Notes under the pieces: generated by a model
Database searches by the model: none
What the model saw: only the letters and a program-made list of their open reading frames with translations
What the model was told of the DNA's origin: nothing
DNA from: Serratia sarumanii
GTDB taxonomy: Bacteria > Pseudomonadota > Gammaproteobacteria > Enterobacterales > Enterobacteriaceae
Reading direction: 5' to 3'
Assembly: GCF_029962605.1 (NCBI RefSeq)
Contig: NZ_CP124750.1
Location: 3,968,001 to 4,032,000, forward strand
Length of the DNA: 64,000 nt
Translations under genes and position numbers: made by a program
Shown: positions 17,544 to 27,438 of the stretch, piece after piece
How positions within the stretch are numbered: position 1 is the stretch's first letter
How the letters are laid out: each line of letters starts with the position of its first letter

Positions 17544-18302
17544 ATGATGATACACCTACTGATTGTCGACGCCCTGAACCTCATCCGCCGCATTCACGCC
17601 GTGCAGGGTTCCCCTTGCGTCAACGCCTGTCGCCACGCGCTGCAGCAGTTGATCCAGCACAGCCGCCCGACCCACGCGGTGGCGGTCTTCGACGAGGACG
17701 ATCGCCGCGACAGCTGGCGTCACCAAATTCTGCCGGACTACAAGGCCGGGCGTTCGCCGATGCCGGAAAACCTGCAGCAGGAGATGCCGCAGCTGCGCGA
17801 GGCCTTCGCCGAACTGGGCGTCGCCAGCTGGCATTCTCCCGGCAACGAGGCGGACGATCTGGCGGCCACGCTGGCGGCGAAGGTCGCCGGCGGCGGCCAC
17901 CAGGTGACCATCGTCTCCACCGACAAAGGTTACTGCCAGCTTTTGGCGCCGAACGTGCAGATCCGTGATTACTTCCAGAAACGCTGGCTGGATATGCCTT
18001 TCGTGCAGCAGGAATTCGGCGTGCAGCCGCAGCAGCTGCCGGACTATTGGGGGCTGGCGGGGATCGGCAGCAGCAAGATCCCCGGCGTGGCGGGGATCGG
18101 GCCGAAAACCGCCGTACTGCTGTTGCAGCAGTCGGGCAGCCTGGACGGGCTCTATCAGCAGCTGGAACAGGTGCCGGAGAAATGGCGCGGCAAGCTGGAG
18201 CGGCACCGCGAGCTGGCCTACGTCAGCAAACACGTCGCCACGTTGCGCACCGATCTGTCGCTGGACGGCAACCTGCAGCAGTTGCGCCTGCCGATACAAT
18301 AA
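17544..18302 (+). CDS. xni: Flap endonuclease Xni (ExoIX, YgdG)
   Basis: The 252-residue protein has a 5'-3' exonuclease/flap endonuclease fold related to the N-terminal domain of DNA polymerase I. The ATG at 17544 aligns with E. coli Xni ([19 protein letters not shown]). Metal-binding and helical-arch segments are visible: 'LPDYKAGR', '[12 protein letters not shown]', '[12 protein letters not shown]', and an H3TH motif '[15 protein letters not shown]'. A second ATG follows directly, so the start is ambiguous by one codon. It converges on rlmM. Confidence 0.94.
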   Translation: MMIHLLIVDALNLIRRIHAVQGSPCVNACRHALQQLIQHSRPTHAVAVFDEDDRRDSWRHQILPDYKAGRSPMPENLQQEMPQLREAFAELGVASWHSPGNEADDLAATLAAKVAGGGHQVTIVSTDKGYCQLLAPNVQIRDYFQKRWLDMPFVQQEFGVQPQQLPDYWGLAGIGSSKIPGVAGIGPKTAVLLLQQSGSLDGLYQQLEQVPEKWRGKLERHRELAYVSKHVATLRTDLSLDGNLQQLRLPIQ

Positions 18303-18324
18303 GGGCGCTGCAAGCAGCGCCCTT
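18301..18324. terminator. Hairpin between convergent xni and rlmM
   Basis: A 10-bp inverted repeat AAGGGCGCTG / CAGCGCCCTT with the loop CAAG lies right after the xni stop, symmetric enough to serve both genes. Only a short T run is present on either strand. Confidence 0.55.
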
Positions 18325-18341
18325 CATCAAGCTTAACGCGA

Positions 18342-19445
18342 TTAATCGCGCTCATCGCGCCGGCCCGGCACCGCCGACCACATGCGGCGCACGTGTACGG
18401 TGATCTCTTCGCGGTCGTGATACAGCTGCTTGGCATGCACTTCGACGCTGATGCCGGCAGCGCCCAGCGCTTCGCGGATACTCATCAGGTTTTGCGACAC
18501 TTCCTCATAGCGCTTTTTCATCGGCAGCTTGAGGTTAAAAATCGCTTCGCGGCACCAGCCTTTCACCAGCCACTGAATCATCAGGCTGGTTACCTTCGCC
18601 GGCTTCTCCACCATGTCGCACACCAGCCAGTAGATCTTGCTGCTGTTCGGCTCGAACTTGAAGCCGTCGGCGCGGTGGTGCGTCACCTGGCCGGTTTCCA
18701 TCAGGCTCGGCGCCATCGGGCCGTTATCCACCGAATGCACCATCATGCTGCGTTTTACCAGCTGATAGGTCCAGCCGCCCGGGCAGGCCCCCAGATCGAC
18801 CGCGTGCATGCCGCTGGCCAGGCGTTCGTCCCACTCGTCGGCGGGGATGAACACGTGGAACGCTTCTTCCAGCTTCAGCGTCGAACGGCTCGGCGCATCG
18901 GCCGGGAAGCGCAGACGCGGAATGCCCATGTAGAACGGCGAGTTGTTGTTGCTGTAGGAGTAACCGACGTAGCAGCAGCCCGGCGCGATGAAGAACACGT
19001 GCACCACCGGGCGAGTGGGGTTCTCGCGCGCCATCAGCACCTTCTGCTCGCGCATCGCGGCGCGCAGCGGCACCGTCAGCTTGCGGCAGAACTTCATCAG
19101 CTCTTTGCTTTCGTTGGTGTCCGGCACTTCCACCCGCAGCTCGCCGCCGCGGTCAACCACGCCGATCAGCATGCCGACAATCGGCGATACCCGATCTTCC
19201 GGCGGCAGATCGCGCAGCAGCTCGCCCACCACGATCATCTGGCGGGCGAAAATCAGTTCGCGGAACGGAATTTCCCGCGCCAGGCGATCGGCATCGTCCG
19301 GCTGATAGCATTCGAACAACACGTAACCGCTGTGCTCTTTTACCCGCGCAAAGCCGAAAATCTCCCGCTGGGCGGCTTTGTCGGTGATCTCCGCCGCACA
19401 CTCTTTTTCAAAGCCAGGGCGGCAGTACAACGCAATCTTATTCAT
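18342..19445 (-). CDS. rlmM: 23S rRNA (cytidine-2498-2'-O)-methyltransferase RlmM
   Basis: This 367-residue SAM-dependent methyltransferase acts on C2498 of 23S rRNA. An N-terminal THUMP-like/ferredoxin-like part precedes the Rossmann fold. The SAM-binding motif is '[18 protein letters not shown]' and the RrmJ-like catalytic core follows ('[20 protein letters not shown]', '[14 protein letters not shown]'). It overlaps ygdD by 8 bases, so the two are translationally coupled, as in E. coli. Confidence 0.96.
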   Translation of the reverse strand: MNKIALYCRPGFEKECAAEITDKAAQREIFGFARVKEHSGYVLFECYQPDDADRLAREIPFRELIFARQMIVVGELLRDLPPEDRVSPIVGMLIGVVDRGGELRVEVPDTNESKELMKFCRKLTVPLRAAMREQKVLMARENPTRPVVHVFFIAPGCCYVGYSYSNNNSPFYMGIPRLRFPADAPSRSTLKLEEAFHVFIPADEWDERLASGMHAVDLGACPGGWTYQLVKRSMMVHSVDNGPMAPSLMETGQVTHHRADGFKFEPNSSKIYWLVCDMVEKPAKVTSLMIQWLVKGWCREAIFNLKLPMKKRYEEVSQNLMSIREALGAAGISVEVHAKQLYHDREEITVHVRRMWSAVPGRRDERD

Positions 19446-19833
19446 GGCGCTCGGCCTTTTTCCTCAGACGCAAAGCGCCAATCAACATCAATATCCAGCC
19501 GATCAGGAAGCACATGCCGCCAACCGGCGTGATGTATACCCAGACCTTCAGGTGCGACAGCGCCAGGCAATAGAGGCTGCCGCTGAACAACACGGTGCCG
19601 AACGCCAACAGCGCTCCGCTCCAGTAAAACCACAGGCTCACGCGGCGCTGCATCGCGACCGCCAGCGCCAGGATGGCCAGGGTGTGGAACCCCTGATACT
19701 CCAGCCCGGTGCGGATCCAGGCCATTTCGTTGGCGCCGAGCGTGCCGCTTAATACATGCGCGCCGAATGCGCCCAACGCGACAAACACAAAGCCGCTGAT
19801 AGCGGCGAAAACCAGCATGGAACGGCTGCTCAT
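19438..19833 (-). CDS. ygdD: DUF423 inner-membrane protein YgdD
   Basis: The 131-residue protein has four predicted membrane helices (residues ~7-27, 45-63, 70-90, 97-118). The conserved start '[12 protein letters not shown]' and '[19 protein letters not shown]' are typical of DUF423/TMEM256-like proteins. Its function is unknown. It lies between gcvA and rlmM in the same orientation and overlaps rlmM. Confidence 0.93.
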   Translation of the reverse strand: MSSRSMLVFAAISGFVFVALGAFGAHVLSGTLGANEMAWIRTGLEYQGFHTLAILALAVAMQRRVSLWFYWSGALLAFGTVLFSGSLYCLALSHLKVWVYITPVGGMCFLIGWILMLIGALRLRKKAERHE

Positions 19834-19884
19834 CGTGATTTATCCCATTTAAAATCACCGGCCGCGGCAAGGCGGCGGCCGGTC

Positions 19885-20802
19885 TTATTGTTCGTAGCGG
19901 AAGCGGAACTTCTCTTGTTCGCTGGCGGCGCGCGCCAGGATCCACTGCCGGAAGGCGGCTATTTTACCCAGTTCTGCCTGGCTGTCATGACATACCAGAT
20001 AAAAAGCGTTTTTACTGACCAGCACATCGTTGAACGGGCACACCAGGCGACCGGCTTCGATCTCGGTTTGCGCCATCACGTTGTTCACCAGCGCCACGCC
20101 CTGGCCGTGCACCGCCGCCTGCACCACCATCGCGCTATGGCTGAAGATCGGCCCCTGCTGCACATTAATGTGCTGCAACCCCAGCTGGCGCGTATAGGCC
20201 AGCCAGTCGCGGCGTGAAACGTCATGCAGCAGCGTATGATAAGCCAGATCCTCTGCGGTTTTCAGCGGATGATCGCCGGTCAGCAGGCTCGGCGAACACA
20301 CCGGCAGCAGATATTCCGCATACAGGCGCTCGGCGCGCAGCCCCGGCCAGTTGCCGCGGCCGTAGAAAATCGCCACATCGACGTCGTCCGCCAGCTTGTC
20401 TTCTTCGCGATCCACCGCCTGGATGCGCACGTCGATCCCCGGATAAGCTGAGTTAAAGCCGGACAGGCGCGGCACCAGCCACTGAATGGCGAAGCTCGGC
20501 GGCAAACTGACGGTCAATGCCCCCTTGGCGCTGCGCGCCTGCAGCTTGCGCGTCGCCTCGTTGATCGAAGAGAAGATCTCCTTGATATCGAGGTAGTAAC
20601 TTTGCCCCTCTTCGGTCAGCAGCAGCGAGCGGTTACGCCGGCGAAACAGCTTCAGCCCGAGGAAGTCCTCCAGCGACTTGATCTGGTGGCTCACCGCGGC
20701 CTGGGTCACGAACAACTCTTCCGCCGCCTTGGTGAAACTCAGGTGGCGAGCGGCCGCATCGAACACGCGCAGCGCATTGAGGGGAGGTAAGCGTTTAGAC
20801 AT
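19885..20802 (-). CDS. gcvA: LysR-type regulator GcvA of the glycine cleavage system
   Basis: This 305-residue LysR-family protein has an N-terminal winged helix-turn-helix ('AEELFVTQAAVSHQIKSLED', residues ~26-45) and a periplasmic-binding-like effector domain. The start 'MSKRLPPLNALRVFDAAARH' matches GcvA. GcvA activates gcvTHP when glycine is present, represses it otherwise, and activates the divergent small RNA gene gcvB. That RNA is present 174 bases away on the opposite strand, confirming orthology by context. Confidence 0.96.
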   Translation of the reverse strand: MSKRLPPLNALRVFDAAARHLSFTKAAEELFVTQAAVSHQIKSLEDFLGLKLFRRRNRSLLLTEEGQSYYLDIKEIFSSINEATRKLQARSAKGALTVSLPPSFAIQWLVPRLSGFNSAYPGIDVRIQAVDREEDKLADDVDVAIFYGRGNWPGLRAERLYAEYLLPVCSPSLLTGDHPLKTAEDLAYHTLLHDVSRRDWLAYTRQLGLQHINVQQGPIFSHSAMVVQAAVHGQGVALVNNVMAQTEIEAGRLVCPFNDVLVSKNAFYLVCHDSQAELGKIAAFRQWILARAASEQEKFRFRYEQ

Positions 20803-20941
20803 TAAATTAGCTACTTTTGTGTAACATTAATCCGAATGATTCGGCGCCGAAAATCGGGCGGCTTTGTGTGGCAAGCCATCGGTAAACGCTAACGGCGTAT
20901 TGCCATTAGTTTTTTTAATCCGAGCCATTATAATTTGTCCG

Positions 20942-20970
20942 TTGAGGATGCGCCAGCAAATACCTATAGT
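20942..20970 (+). promoter_or_regulatory. gcvB promoter
   Basis: A -35-like TTGAGG (20942-20947) and a -10-like TATAGT (20965-20970) are separated by 17 bp. They end 6 bp before the first base homologous to mature GcvB. Confidence 0.7.
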
Positions 20971-20976
20971 GGCGGC

Positions 20977-21178
20977 ACTTCCCGGGCCGGAACGAAAAGG
21001 GAGTGGGTGTCGAGGACGCCGATGAACTTTTGGCTTGTGGTTGTGATGTTGTGTTTGCAAATTGTCCGGCGATTCCGGACATGGTAGCTAGGCTACTGTT
21101 TTTTCACTTCCTGTACATTTACCCTGTCTGTCCATAGTGATTTTATGCAGCACCGCAAAACTTGCGGTGCTTTTTTTT
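20977..21178 (+). ncRNA. gcvB: GcvB small regulatory RNA
   Basis: The sequence follows E. coli GcvB from the 5' ACTTCC..GCCGGAACGAAAAG to the 3' terminator, about 202 nt. The G/U-rich R1 seed region (21035-21060, TTGTGGTTGTGATGTTGTGT) is conserved almost base for base. The 3' third (CACTTCCTGTACATTTACCC and then TGTCTGTCCATAGTGA, about 21107-21141) is also conserved. GcvB, with Hfq, represses many amino-acid and peptide transporter mRNAs. It is divergent from gcvA, its activator. The segment after the 5' arm (about 20999-21025) differs most from E. coli. Confidence 0.97.
21150..21178 (+). terminator. GcvB terminator
   Basis: A 7-bp stem GCACCGC / GCGGTGC (21150-21156, 21164-21170) is followed by eight T's. 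Confidence 0.95.
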
Positions 21179-21187
21179 GCCTGACGG

Positions 21188-21412
21188 TTACTGGTTGCTT
21201 TCAACCATCTCTTTCACATCGGCGCGGTTGATCTGCTGCTCGACGCCGTTGGCGTCTTTATAGCTGATCATGCCGGTATCGTTGTCCACTTTAGGCTTGC
21301 CGTCAGCGACAATGGTGCGTCCGTCATTGGTATGCATCACGTAGTTGCTGGAACAGGCGGCCAGGGTGAACGTAAGCATCAGGGCAGAGAGAACTGCGGC
21401 TGTTTTCTTCAT
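21188..21412 (-). CDS. ygdI: Small DUF903 lipoprotein YgdI
   Basis: The 74-residue protein has a signal peptide and a lipobox ending 'FTLAACSS' (Cys20). The mature part is about 55 residues with the YgdI/YgdR fold pattern 'YVMHTNDGRTIVADGKPKVD' and 'GMISYKDANG'. It should be an outer-membrane-directed lipoprotein, since Ser follows the Cys. Its function is not established. It ends 10 bases after the gcvB terminator and converges with gcvB. A paralogue (ygdR) lies at 49806-50024. Confidence 0.93.
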   Translation of the reverse strand: MKKTAAVLSALMLTFTLAACSSNYVMHTNDGRTIVADGKPKVDNDTGMISYKDANGVEQQINRADVKEMVESNQ

Positions 21413-21608
21413 TGAGGACTCCTTTTTAGTTTTAAATGCTGATAAATACCTTTTATGTGTATAGATGCGATTAATAAGCGCACATTTAATAGCATAACAA
21501 ACTTTCCCAATTTTGCCAGGCGATAAGTCCTAATAGGCAGGATCGCTTGTCTCCGGCGGCAAAATAGGACAGGATCCCCCATCGACTCAAGCCAGTGACA
21601 ATCAGGGT

Positions 21609-22814
21609 ATGACGCCTTTTAACCCCAGCCTTTTTCGCCAACAGTTTCCCGCGCTCGCGCAGGACGGCATCTATCTGGACAGCGCCGCCACCGCGTTGAA
21701 ACCGCAGGCGGTGATCGACGCCACGCAGCAATTTTATCGCGATGACGCCGCCACCGTGCACCGCAGCCAGCATCGGGCGGCGCAGGATCTGACCGCCCGT
21801 TTCGAACGAGCGCGCGGCCAGGTGGCGCAGCTGATCAATGCGCCGTCGGCCGACGACATTGTCTGGACGCGCGGCACCACCGAGGCGATCAACCTGGTGG
21901 CGCAGAGCTACCTGCGTCCGCGCCTGCAGCCGGGCGATGAAATCCTGGTGAGCGAAGCGGAACACCACGCCAACCTGATCCCCTGGCTGATGGTGGCAGA
22001 GCAAACCGGCGCGCGGGTGGTGAAACTGCCGATCGGCGCCGATCGGTTGCCGGATTTGACGCAGCTGCCCACCCTGCTCAATGACAAAACCCGCCTGTTG
22101 GCGCTGGGGCAAATGTCCAACGTCACCGGCGGCTGCCCGGATCTGGCGCCGACTATCGCGATGGCGCATGCCGCCGGCGCACGCGTGATGATCGACGGCG
22201 CACAGGGCGTGGTTCACGGCCCGGCCGACGTACGGCTGCTCGACATCGACTTCTACGCCTTTTCCGGCCACAAGCTGTATGGCCCGACTGGCATCGGCGC
22301 GCTGTACGGCAAAGCCGAGCTGCTGGCGCAGATGGCACCCTGGCAAGGCGGCGGCAAGATGCTGACCCAGGCATCGTTCGACGGCTTTGCCCCGCAAAAG
22401 CCGCCGCATCGCTTCGAAGCCGGCACGCCAAATATCGCCGGCGTGCTGGGGTTGGCCGCGGCGCTCACCTGGCTCAGCGAGCAGGACATGGCGGCGGCGG
22501 AGCGCTACAGCCGCGAGCTGGCGGACCAGGCGGAACAGCGGCTGGCACAGTTGCCGGGCTTTCGCAGCTTCCGCAGCTCCGGCTCCAGCCTGCTGGCGTT
22601 CGACATCGCCGGCGTACACCACAGCGACATCGTCACCCTGCTGGCGGAGCAAGGCATTGCGCTGCGCGCCGGCCAACACTGCGCGCAGCCGCTGATGGCG
22701 GCGTTGGGCGTCATCGGCACGCTGCGCGCGTCGTTCGCCCCCTACAATACGCAACAGGACGTCGATACGCTGGTCAGCGCGTTGACTCACGCCCTCGATC
22801 TGCTGGCCGACTGA
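21609..22814 (+). CDS. csdA: Cysteine desulfurase CsdA
   Basis: The 401-residue PLP enzyme of the class V aminotransferase fold has SufS-like organisation. The PLP lysine is Lys222 in '[13 protein letters not shown]', and the persulfide-forming Cys358 is in '[13 protein letters not shown]', both at the positions used in E. coli. It mobilises sulfur from cysteine and passes it to CsdE. csdE begins 19 bases after the csdA stop, so they form an operon, and TcdA (CsdL), a partner in E. coli, is encoded convergently. Confidence 0.96.
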   Translation: MTPFNPSLFRQQFPALAQDGIYLDSAATALKPQAVIDATQQFYRDDAATVHRSQHRAAQDLTARFERARGQVAQLINAPSADDIVWTRGTTEAINLVAQSYLRPRLQPGDEILVSEAEHHANLIPWLMVAEQTGARVVKLPIGADRLPDLTQLPTLLNDKTRLLALGQMSNVTGGCPDLAPTIAMAHAAGARVMIDGAQGVVHGPADVRLLDIDFYAFSGHKLYGPTGIGALYGKAELLAQMAPWQGGGKMLTQASFDGFAPQKPPHRFEAGTPNIAGVLGLAAALTWLSEQDMAAAERYSRELADQAEQRLAQLPGFRSFRSSGSSLLAFDIAGVHHSDIVTLLAEQGIALRAGQHCAQPLMAALGVIGTLRASFAPYNTQQDVDTLVSALTHALDLLAD

Positions 22815-22833
22815 CTTGATTCCCGGAGACGCT

Positions 22834-23268
22834 ATGCTCGCCCCCCATCCTTTTGGCCGAGAGGTCACCGCCGAGGCGTTGATCGCCACCTTCAGCACGC
22901 TGAAACAGTGGGAAGATCGCTACCGCCAGCTGATTATGCTCGCGAAACGGCTGCCGCCGCTGCCGGAGGCCTTGCGCAGTGAAGAAATGGCGTTGAGCGG
23001 GTGTGAAAACCGCGTCTGGTTGGGGCACCAGTTGCTGGAAGACGGCACGCTGCACTTCTATGGCGACAGCGAAGGCCGCATCGTGCGCGGCCTGCTGGCG
23101 GTGCTGCTGACCGAAGTGGAAGGGAAAACGCCGCAGCAGATCGCCGCATTGGATCCGCTGGCGCTGTTCGACCGGTTAGCGCTGCGCGCCCAGCTGAGCG
23201 CCACCCGCGCCGGCGGCCTGGCGGCATTGGCCGCCGCCGTCAAGGCGATCGCCGCCCGTTACGCCTGA
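22834..23268 (+). CDS. csdE: Sulfur acceptor protein CsdE
   Basis: The 144-residue SufE-like protein accepts sulfur from CsdA. The acceptor Cys57 lies in '[20 protein letters not shown]'. The ATG at 22834 has CCCGGAG just upstream and is preferred over the in-frame TTG at 22816. The last 10 bases overlap the 3' end of convergent tcdA. Confidence 0.94.
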   Translation: MLAPHPFGREVTAEALIATFSTLKQWEDRYRQLIMLAKRLPPLPEALRSEEMALSGCENRVWLGHQLLEDGTLHFYGDSEGRIVRGLLAVLLTEVEGKTPQQIAALDPLALFDRLALRAQLSATRAGGLAALAAAVKAIAARYA

Positions 23269-24065
23269 CGCGCCGCCTTCGCCACCATCTTTTTCAGCGC
23301 GTGCGACACGGCGACGAAGCCGAAAGTAGCGGTGACCATGGTCGCCGCGCCGAACCCCGCGCTGCAATCCATTCTTTTCGGCCCTTCCGCCGTGCTGCGT
23401 GAAGCGCACACCGAACCGTCCGGCTGCGGGTAAACCAACGGCTCGCTGGAGAAGACGCAGTCGATGCCCAGCTTGCCCTTGCCGTTTTTCACCACGTTGA
23501 AATCGTGCTTCAGCCGCTCGCGCAGCTTGGCGGCCAGCGGATCCTGGATGGTTTTCGCCAGATCGGCCACTTCGATCTTGGTCGGGTCAATCTGCCCGCC
23601 GGCGCCGCCGGTGGTCACCACCGGGATCTTGAAGCGGCGGCAGTATGACAGCAACGCCGCCTTCGGCCGCACGCTGTCGATCGCGTCGATGACGTAGCTG
23701 AAGTTATGGTCCAGCAGCTCGGCGACGTTGTCCGGGGTGATGAAATCGTCGATGCAGGTCACCCGGCATTCCGGGTTAATCGCCAGGATACGCTCCGCCA
23801 TCACCTCGGTTTTCGATTGCCCGACGTGTTGGCGCAACGCGTGGATCTGGCGGTTGGTATTGGTGACGCAAACATCATCCATGTCGATCAGGGTGATGGC
23901 GCCGATGCCGGTGCGCGCCAGCGCCTCAGCCGCCCAGGAACCCACGCCGCCGATGCCGATCACGCAGACGTGCGCCTGCGCGAACACCGCCAGCGCCTGC
24001 TGGCCGTACAACCGCGCCGTGCCGCCGAAACGCTGCAGATAGGCTTCCGAATAAGCTGTGCTCAT
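23259..24065 (-). CDS. tcdA: tRNA threonylcarbamoyladenosine dehydratase TcdA (CsdL, YgdL)
   Basis: This 268-residue E1-like ThiF/MoeB-family protein converts t6A37 in tRNA to its cyclic form ct6A, using ATP. The nucleotide-binding motif is '[20 protein letters not shown]' (residues ~33-52); the family sequences '[19 protein letters not shown]' and '[20 protein letters not shown]' follow. It is convergent with csdA-csdE, with which it works genetically in E. coli. Confidence 0.95.
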   Translation of the reverse strand: MSTAYSEAYLQRFGGTARLYGQQALAVFAQAHVCVIGIGGVGSWAAEALARTGIGAITLIDMDDVCVTNTNRQIHALRQHVGQSKTEVMAERILAINPECRVTCIDDFITPDNVAELLDHNFSYVIDAIDSVRPKAALLSYCRRFKIPVVTTGGAGGQIDPTKIEVADLAKTIQDPLAAKLRERLKHDFNVVKNGKGKLGIDCVFSSEPLVYPQPDGSVCASRSTAEGPKRMDCSAGFGAATMVTATFGFVAVSHALKKMVAKAARQA

Positions 24066-24097
24066 AACGCTTTAATTACCTTCGTAATGCAAATGAT

Positions 24098-24120
24098 AAG
24101 GGCCGGAAAATCCGGCCCTT
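24098..24120. terminator. Hairpin between tcdA and mltA
   Basis: A 10-bp perfect inverted repeat AAGGGCCGGA / TCCGGCCCTT with a 3-nt loop lies downstream of mltA and upstream of tcdA, both transcribed leftward. No clear U tract follows on the minus strand. Confidence 0.45.
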
Positions 24121-24149
24121 GCGGGTCACTCTTTTCACGCCGTATGCGT

Positions 24150-25283
24150 TTACCGGGTGGCCAGCAACGAACCGCCGCCATTTGACTGATTGGCGCTGAA
24201 CAGCTGACCGCCGCCGTTGTTCTTCAGCACCCAGACGCGGCCGTAGTGGTTGTAGTACCCCGCCGAGTGGCCGGCTTCCGGCCCGATGCCCTGATACATG
24301 TCAAAATGCTGGCCCTTGATGGCGCCGCCCACGTCGAGCGCGACCATCAGACGCATCTCGTATTTTCCCGTGAATTTACCCTTGTTGTCCAGCAGCGGCA
24401 CTTCGGCCAGCAGCGTGGTGCCCGCCGGGATCAGCGAACGATCGGAGGCCACCGAGGCTTTGGCGATCAGCGGCACCGCGCTGGCACCTCTCACCGGCGC
24501 AAAAGCTTCCGGGCGGAAGAACACGAACGATGGGTTTTGCTCCAGCAGCTCACGCACCTCTGCGGCGCTGTGAGTATCCGCCCACTGACGGATCGCCTGC
24601 ATCGACATGTCCGCCTTGGCCACTTCACCGCGATCGATCAGCACCTTGCCGATGCTGCGATAGGCGTGGCCGTTCTTGCCGCCGTAGCCGAAGAACACCA
24701 GCGGCTGGCCGTTGCCGTAGTCGACATAGCCGCTGCCCTGGACTTCCATCATGAAGTTGTCCATCAGCGAGTTGGTGTAAGCGATGATATAGCGATCGTC
24801 GAGCGCGCCGGAATAGATGCCCGCGCGATCCGGCAAGCGGCCCCTGCCCTTCGGCGGCATGCGGTACAGCGGATAGCGGAACTCGCCCTGTTGGGTATAG
24901 CGCGCCTGCACCACCGGCGTGTAGTAGCCGGTAAACTGCACGTTGCCGTAATTGTCGACGCCTTCCATCTGGTAAGCGCTGAGGCCGTACTGGCTCAGCA
25001 TGCGCGTGTCAGCGCCGGACGCCATCCAATTTTGTACCGCCTGATAGGTGCCGTTGTTGCGGTTGAACAGCGAAGGCGACGCGTACTTGATCTCCATCAG
25101 CTGATCCGAATAATCCTTGGCGTTGACCGGCGAACCTTTGGCGTTGGGCTGATTGACCAGCTCCAGCGACTGATCCAGACGGCCGTCTTTATATTGCTGA
25201 CCCCGATCGGTCGGCTTGGACGAACAGCCCGCCAACACCGCCACCATCAACCCGCCCAGCAGGTATTTGCCCCAACGTCCTTT
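24150..25283 (-). CDS. mltA: Membrane-bound lytic murein transglycosylase A MltA
   Basis: The 377-residue outer-membrane lipoprotein cleaves peptidoglycan glycan strands to 1,6-anhydromuramyl products. From the ATG at 25283 (MKGRWGKYLLGGLMVAVLAG) the signal peptide ends in the lipobox LAGC, with the lipidated Cys at about residue 20. The MltA barrel shows 'FTGYYTPVVQARYTQQGEFR', and the C-terminal 3D domain shows 'GTTLLAEVPLLDNKGKF' and 'LMVALDVGGAIKG', with a catalytic Asp in the LDVGG segment. It lies next to the initiator tRNAs and amiC, as in E. coli. Confidence 0.95.
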   Translation of the reverse strand, partial: KGRWGKYLLGGLMVAVLAGCSSKPTDRGQQYKDGRLDQSLELVNQPNAKGSPVNAKDYSDQLMEIKYASPSLFNRNNGTYQAVQNWMASGADTRMLSQYGLSAYQMEGVDNYGNVQFTGYYTPVVQARYTQQGEFRYPLYRMPPKGRGRLPDRAGIYSGALDDRYIIAYTNSLMDNFMMEVQGSGYVDYGNGQPLVFFGYGGKNGHAYRSIGKVLIDRGEVAKADMSMQAIRQWADTHSAAEVRELLEQNPSFVFFRPEAFAPVRGASAVPLIAKASVASDRSLIPAGTTLLAEVPLLDNKGKFTGKYEMRLMVALDVGGAIKGQHFDMYQGIGPEAGHSAGYYNHYGRVWVLKNNGGGQLFSANQSNGGGSLLATR

Positions 25284-25460
25284 CATCGCGCACACTCTCA
25301 AACTGATATGATCTACCGGCTGAACGATAACAAACGCTCATTGATAAAGGAATCGCTGCAAATAAAAAAAGCCGCACGGAGGATGGTGATGAAAAAGAAG
25401 GCAAATTGCGGGCAAATTCAGCAGAAAAACGGGTTTAGGCCAATAAAATGCAAAAAGGGT

Positions 25461-25488
25461 TTGCAACAAAACGCATGGAGAGTATAGT
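25461..25488 (+). promoter_or_regulatory. Promoter of the initiator tRNA cluster
   Basis: TTGCAA (25461-25466) and TATAGT (25483-25488) are separated by 16 bp. A GC-rich discriminator (GCGC) follows, typical of stringently controlled stable-RNA promoters. The first tRNA begins 14 bp after the -10 box. Confidence 0.7.
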
Positions 25489-25502
25489 GCGCATCCATCG
25501 GA

Positions 25503-25579
<77 letters not shown>

Positions 25580-25637
25580 ACCGATGCCGCAGCGGCGGTA
25601 TTTTGCGTTTGGTTTCGATAACAAAGTATTACACGGA

Positions 25638-25714
<77 letters not shown>

Positions 25715-25778
25715 ACCGAATGTCGTACCAGCGGCATAACATGCACGGTGGTTCGTAGTAATACAGCACCAAGACGGA

Positions 25779-25855
<77 letters not shown>

Positions 25856-25877
25856 ACTCTTGATGACAACAGACAAG

Positions 25878-25898
25878 CACCCTGACGGGTGTTTTTTT
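25878..25898 (+). terminator. Terminator of the initiator tRNA operon
   Basis: A short stem CACCC / GGGTG (25878-25882, 25887-25891) with the loop TGAC is followed by seven T's. Confidence 0.85.
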
Positions 25899-25945
25899 GT
25901 ATCTGCAATCCGCGAAACTAGCCGGACTCGCGCCCGGCCCTGCTT

Positions 25946-27199
25946 CTATCGGCTCGCCAGCGCGCCGCCGTTGGCGAAATAAGCCTTGATGCCCGCCAGA
26001 ATCGACTCCGCCACCTGCTGCTGGAAATGGCTGGTGCGCAGCTTGCGCTCCTCTTCGATATTGCTGATAAACGCCGTCTCCACCAAGATCGACGGGATAT
26101 CCGGCGCCTTTAACACCGCAAAACCGGCCTGATCGACGCGATTCTTGTGCAGCCGGTTGATTTTCCCCATCCGATTCAACACTTCCTTGCCGAACTTCAG
26201 GCTGTCGTTGATGGTCGCGGTCTGGATCAGATCGAACATGGTGTGGTCGAGATAACGGTCGCCGCTCTTGCTGACGCCGCCGATTTGGTCCGAGGCGTTC
26301 TGCGTCTGCGCCAGGAACTTGGCCGCCGAGCTGGTGGCGCCCTTGGTGGACAGCGCGAACACCGACGAACCGCGCGCGGCGCGGCTGGTGAAGGCGTCGG
26401 CGTGAATCGAAACGAACAAATCCGCGCGCTGCTTGCGCGCCTTGGCGACGCGCACCTTGAGCGGGATAAACACGTCTTCGTTGCGCGTCATGAACACTTT
26501 CATGTTCGGCTCGCGCTTGATCATGGCGCTCAGCTTGCGGGCAATCTGCAACACAATGTCTTTCTCGCGCGTCTTGTACTTGCCGATAGCGCCGGGATCT
26601 TCGCCGCCGTGGCCGGGATCCAGCATGATGACGATCGGCCGATCGCGCCCCGCCTTGCCGGCCTGCGGCGCTTCCGGCGGCAGCGTGCGCTCCAGATCGC
26701 CCTTGTTGTAATCTTCCAGTAACGCCAGCAGCGGATCATACTCCTCGCCGCCGCTGCTGCCCTTGGTCGGATAGAGATCCATCACCAGACGGTTGCGATA
26801 CTCCGGCACCGGCGCCAGCGTGAAAATATGCGGGCTGACGCTCTGCTTGAGCTCCAGCACCAGCCGCACGGTATTCTGATCGAACTGGCCGACGCGCGCC
26901 TGCTTGAGATACGGATCGTCGGCGCGCACCTGCCCGGCGATGCCTTTCAGCACGCTGTTGAGGTGGACGCCTTCGATATCCACCACCACGCGATCGGGAT
27001 TGGTCAGGGCAAACTGCTTGTATTTCAGCTCGACGTTGGATTCCAGCGTGACGCGGGTATAGGTGGAGGATGGCCAGACGCGCACGGCGATCACGTGCGA
27101 TGACGCGGCGAAGCCCGTGCGACTCACACTCAGCAACCAGCTGGCGGCAACGCCCTGTAATAAACGACGGCGGCCCAGATTGTGATTAGAGTTTGGCAT
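25946..27199 (-). CDS. amiC: N-acetylmuramoyl-L-alanine amidase AmiC
   Basis: The 417-residue protein, from the ATG at 27199 ([20 protein letters not shown]), has exactly the E. coli AmiC length. The N terminus is a Tat signal peptide with the RRR motif. An AMIN domain follows (residues ~35-150), then the zinc-dependent Amidase_3 domain: '[20 protein letters not shown]', '[12 protein letters not shown]' and '[18 protein letters not shown]' carry the metal ligands and catalytic Glu. It splits peptidoglycan at the septum under NlpD control. A longer upstream start is possible but would bury the Tat motif. Confidence 0.96.
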   Translation of the reverse strand: MPNSNHNLGRRRLLQGVAASWLLSVSRTGFAASSHVIAVRVWPSSTYTRVTLESNVELKYKQFALTNPDRVVVDIEGVHLNSVLKGIAGQVRADDPYLKQARVGQFDQNTVRLVLELKQSVSPHIFTLAPVPEYRNRLVMDLYPTKGSSGGEEYDPLLALLEDYNKGDLERTLPPEAPQAGKAGRDRPIVIMLDPGHGGEDPGAIGKYKTREKDIVLQIARKLSAMIKREPNMKVFMTRNEDVFIPLKVRVAKARKQRADLFVSIHADAFTSRAARGSSVFALSTKGATSSAAKFLAQTQNASDQIGGVSKSGDRYLDHTMFDLIQTATINDSLKFGKEVLNRMGKINRLHKNRVDQAGFAVLKAPDIPSILVETAFISNIEEERKLRTSHFQQQVAESILAGIKAYFANGGALASR

Positions 27200-27388
27200 G
27201 CGGCTCCGGCAGTAATAGCTGTTTACAACAGATGAAAAAAACATCAATAAAATGGGGATGCCGAAAACTTTAACCAATCATTCCAGCCCTGTCATCAGAA
27301 AATCTTTTTATGGTTTTTCAATTTATTAACGATTTAGCGCCCTTAGCGCACTCTTCATGATGATTTCTCGCTTGCCATCGGCGCCATA

Positions 27389-27427
27389 AAAGAATAAAAA
27401 TACAAAAATACCGTATAAATATGCAAA
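27389..27427 (+). promoter_or_regulatory. Two tandem ARG boxes (ArgR operator) of argA
   Basis: Compared with the 18-bp consensus WNTGAATWWWWATTCANW, box 1 (27389-27406, AAAGAATAAAAATACAAA) has two mismatches. Box 2 (27410-27427, ACCGTATAAATATGCAAA) has three. The 3-bp spacing between boxes is the classic ArgR arrangement. Box 2 runs up to the Shine-Dalgarno sequence of argA. Confidence 0.8.
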
Positions 27428-27438
27428 AGAGGTTTGTC

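Noticed and set aside
20827..21060. A 77-codon ORF on the minus strand between gcvA and ygdI
   Set aside because: It runs antisense through the conserved GcvB RNA and the gcvA control region, with no recognisable protein pattern.
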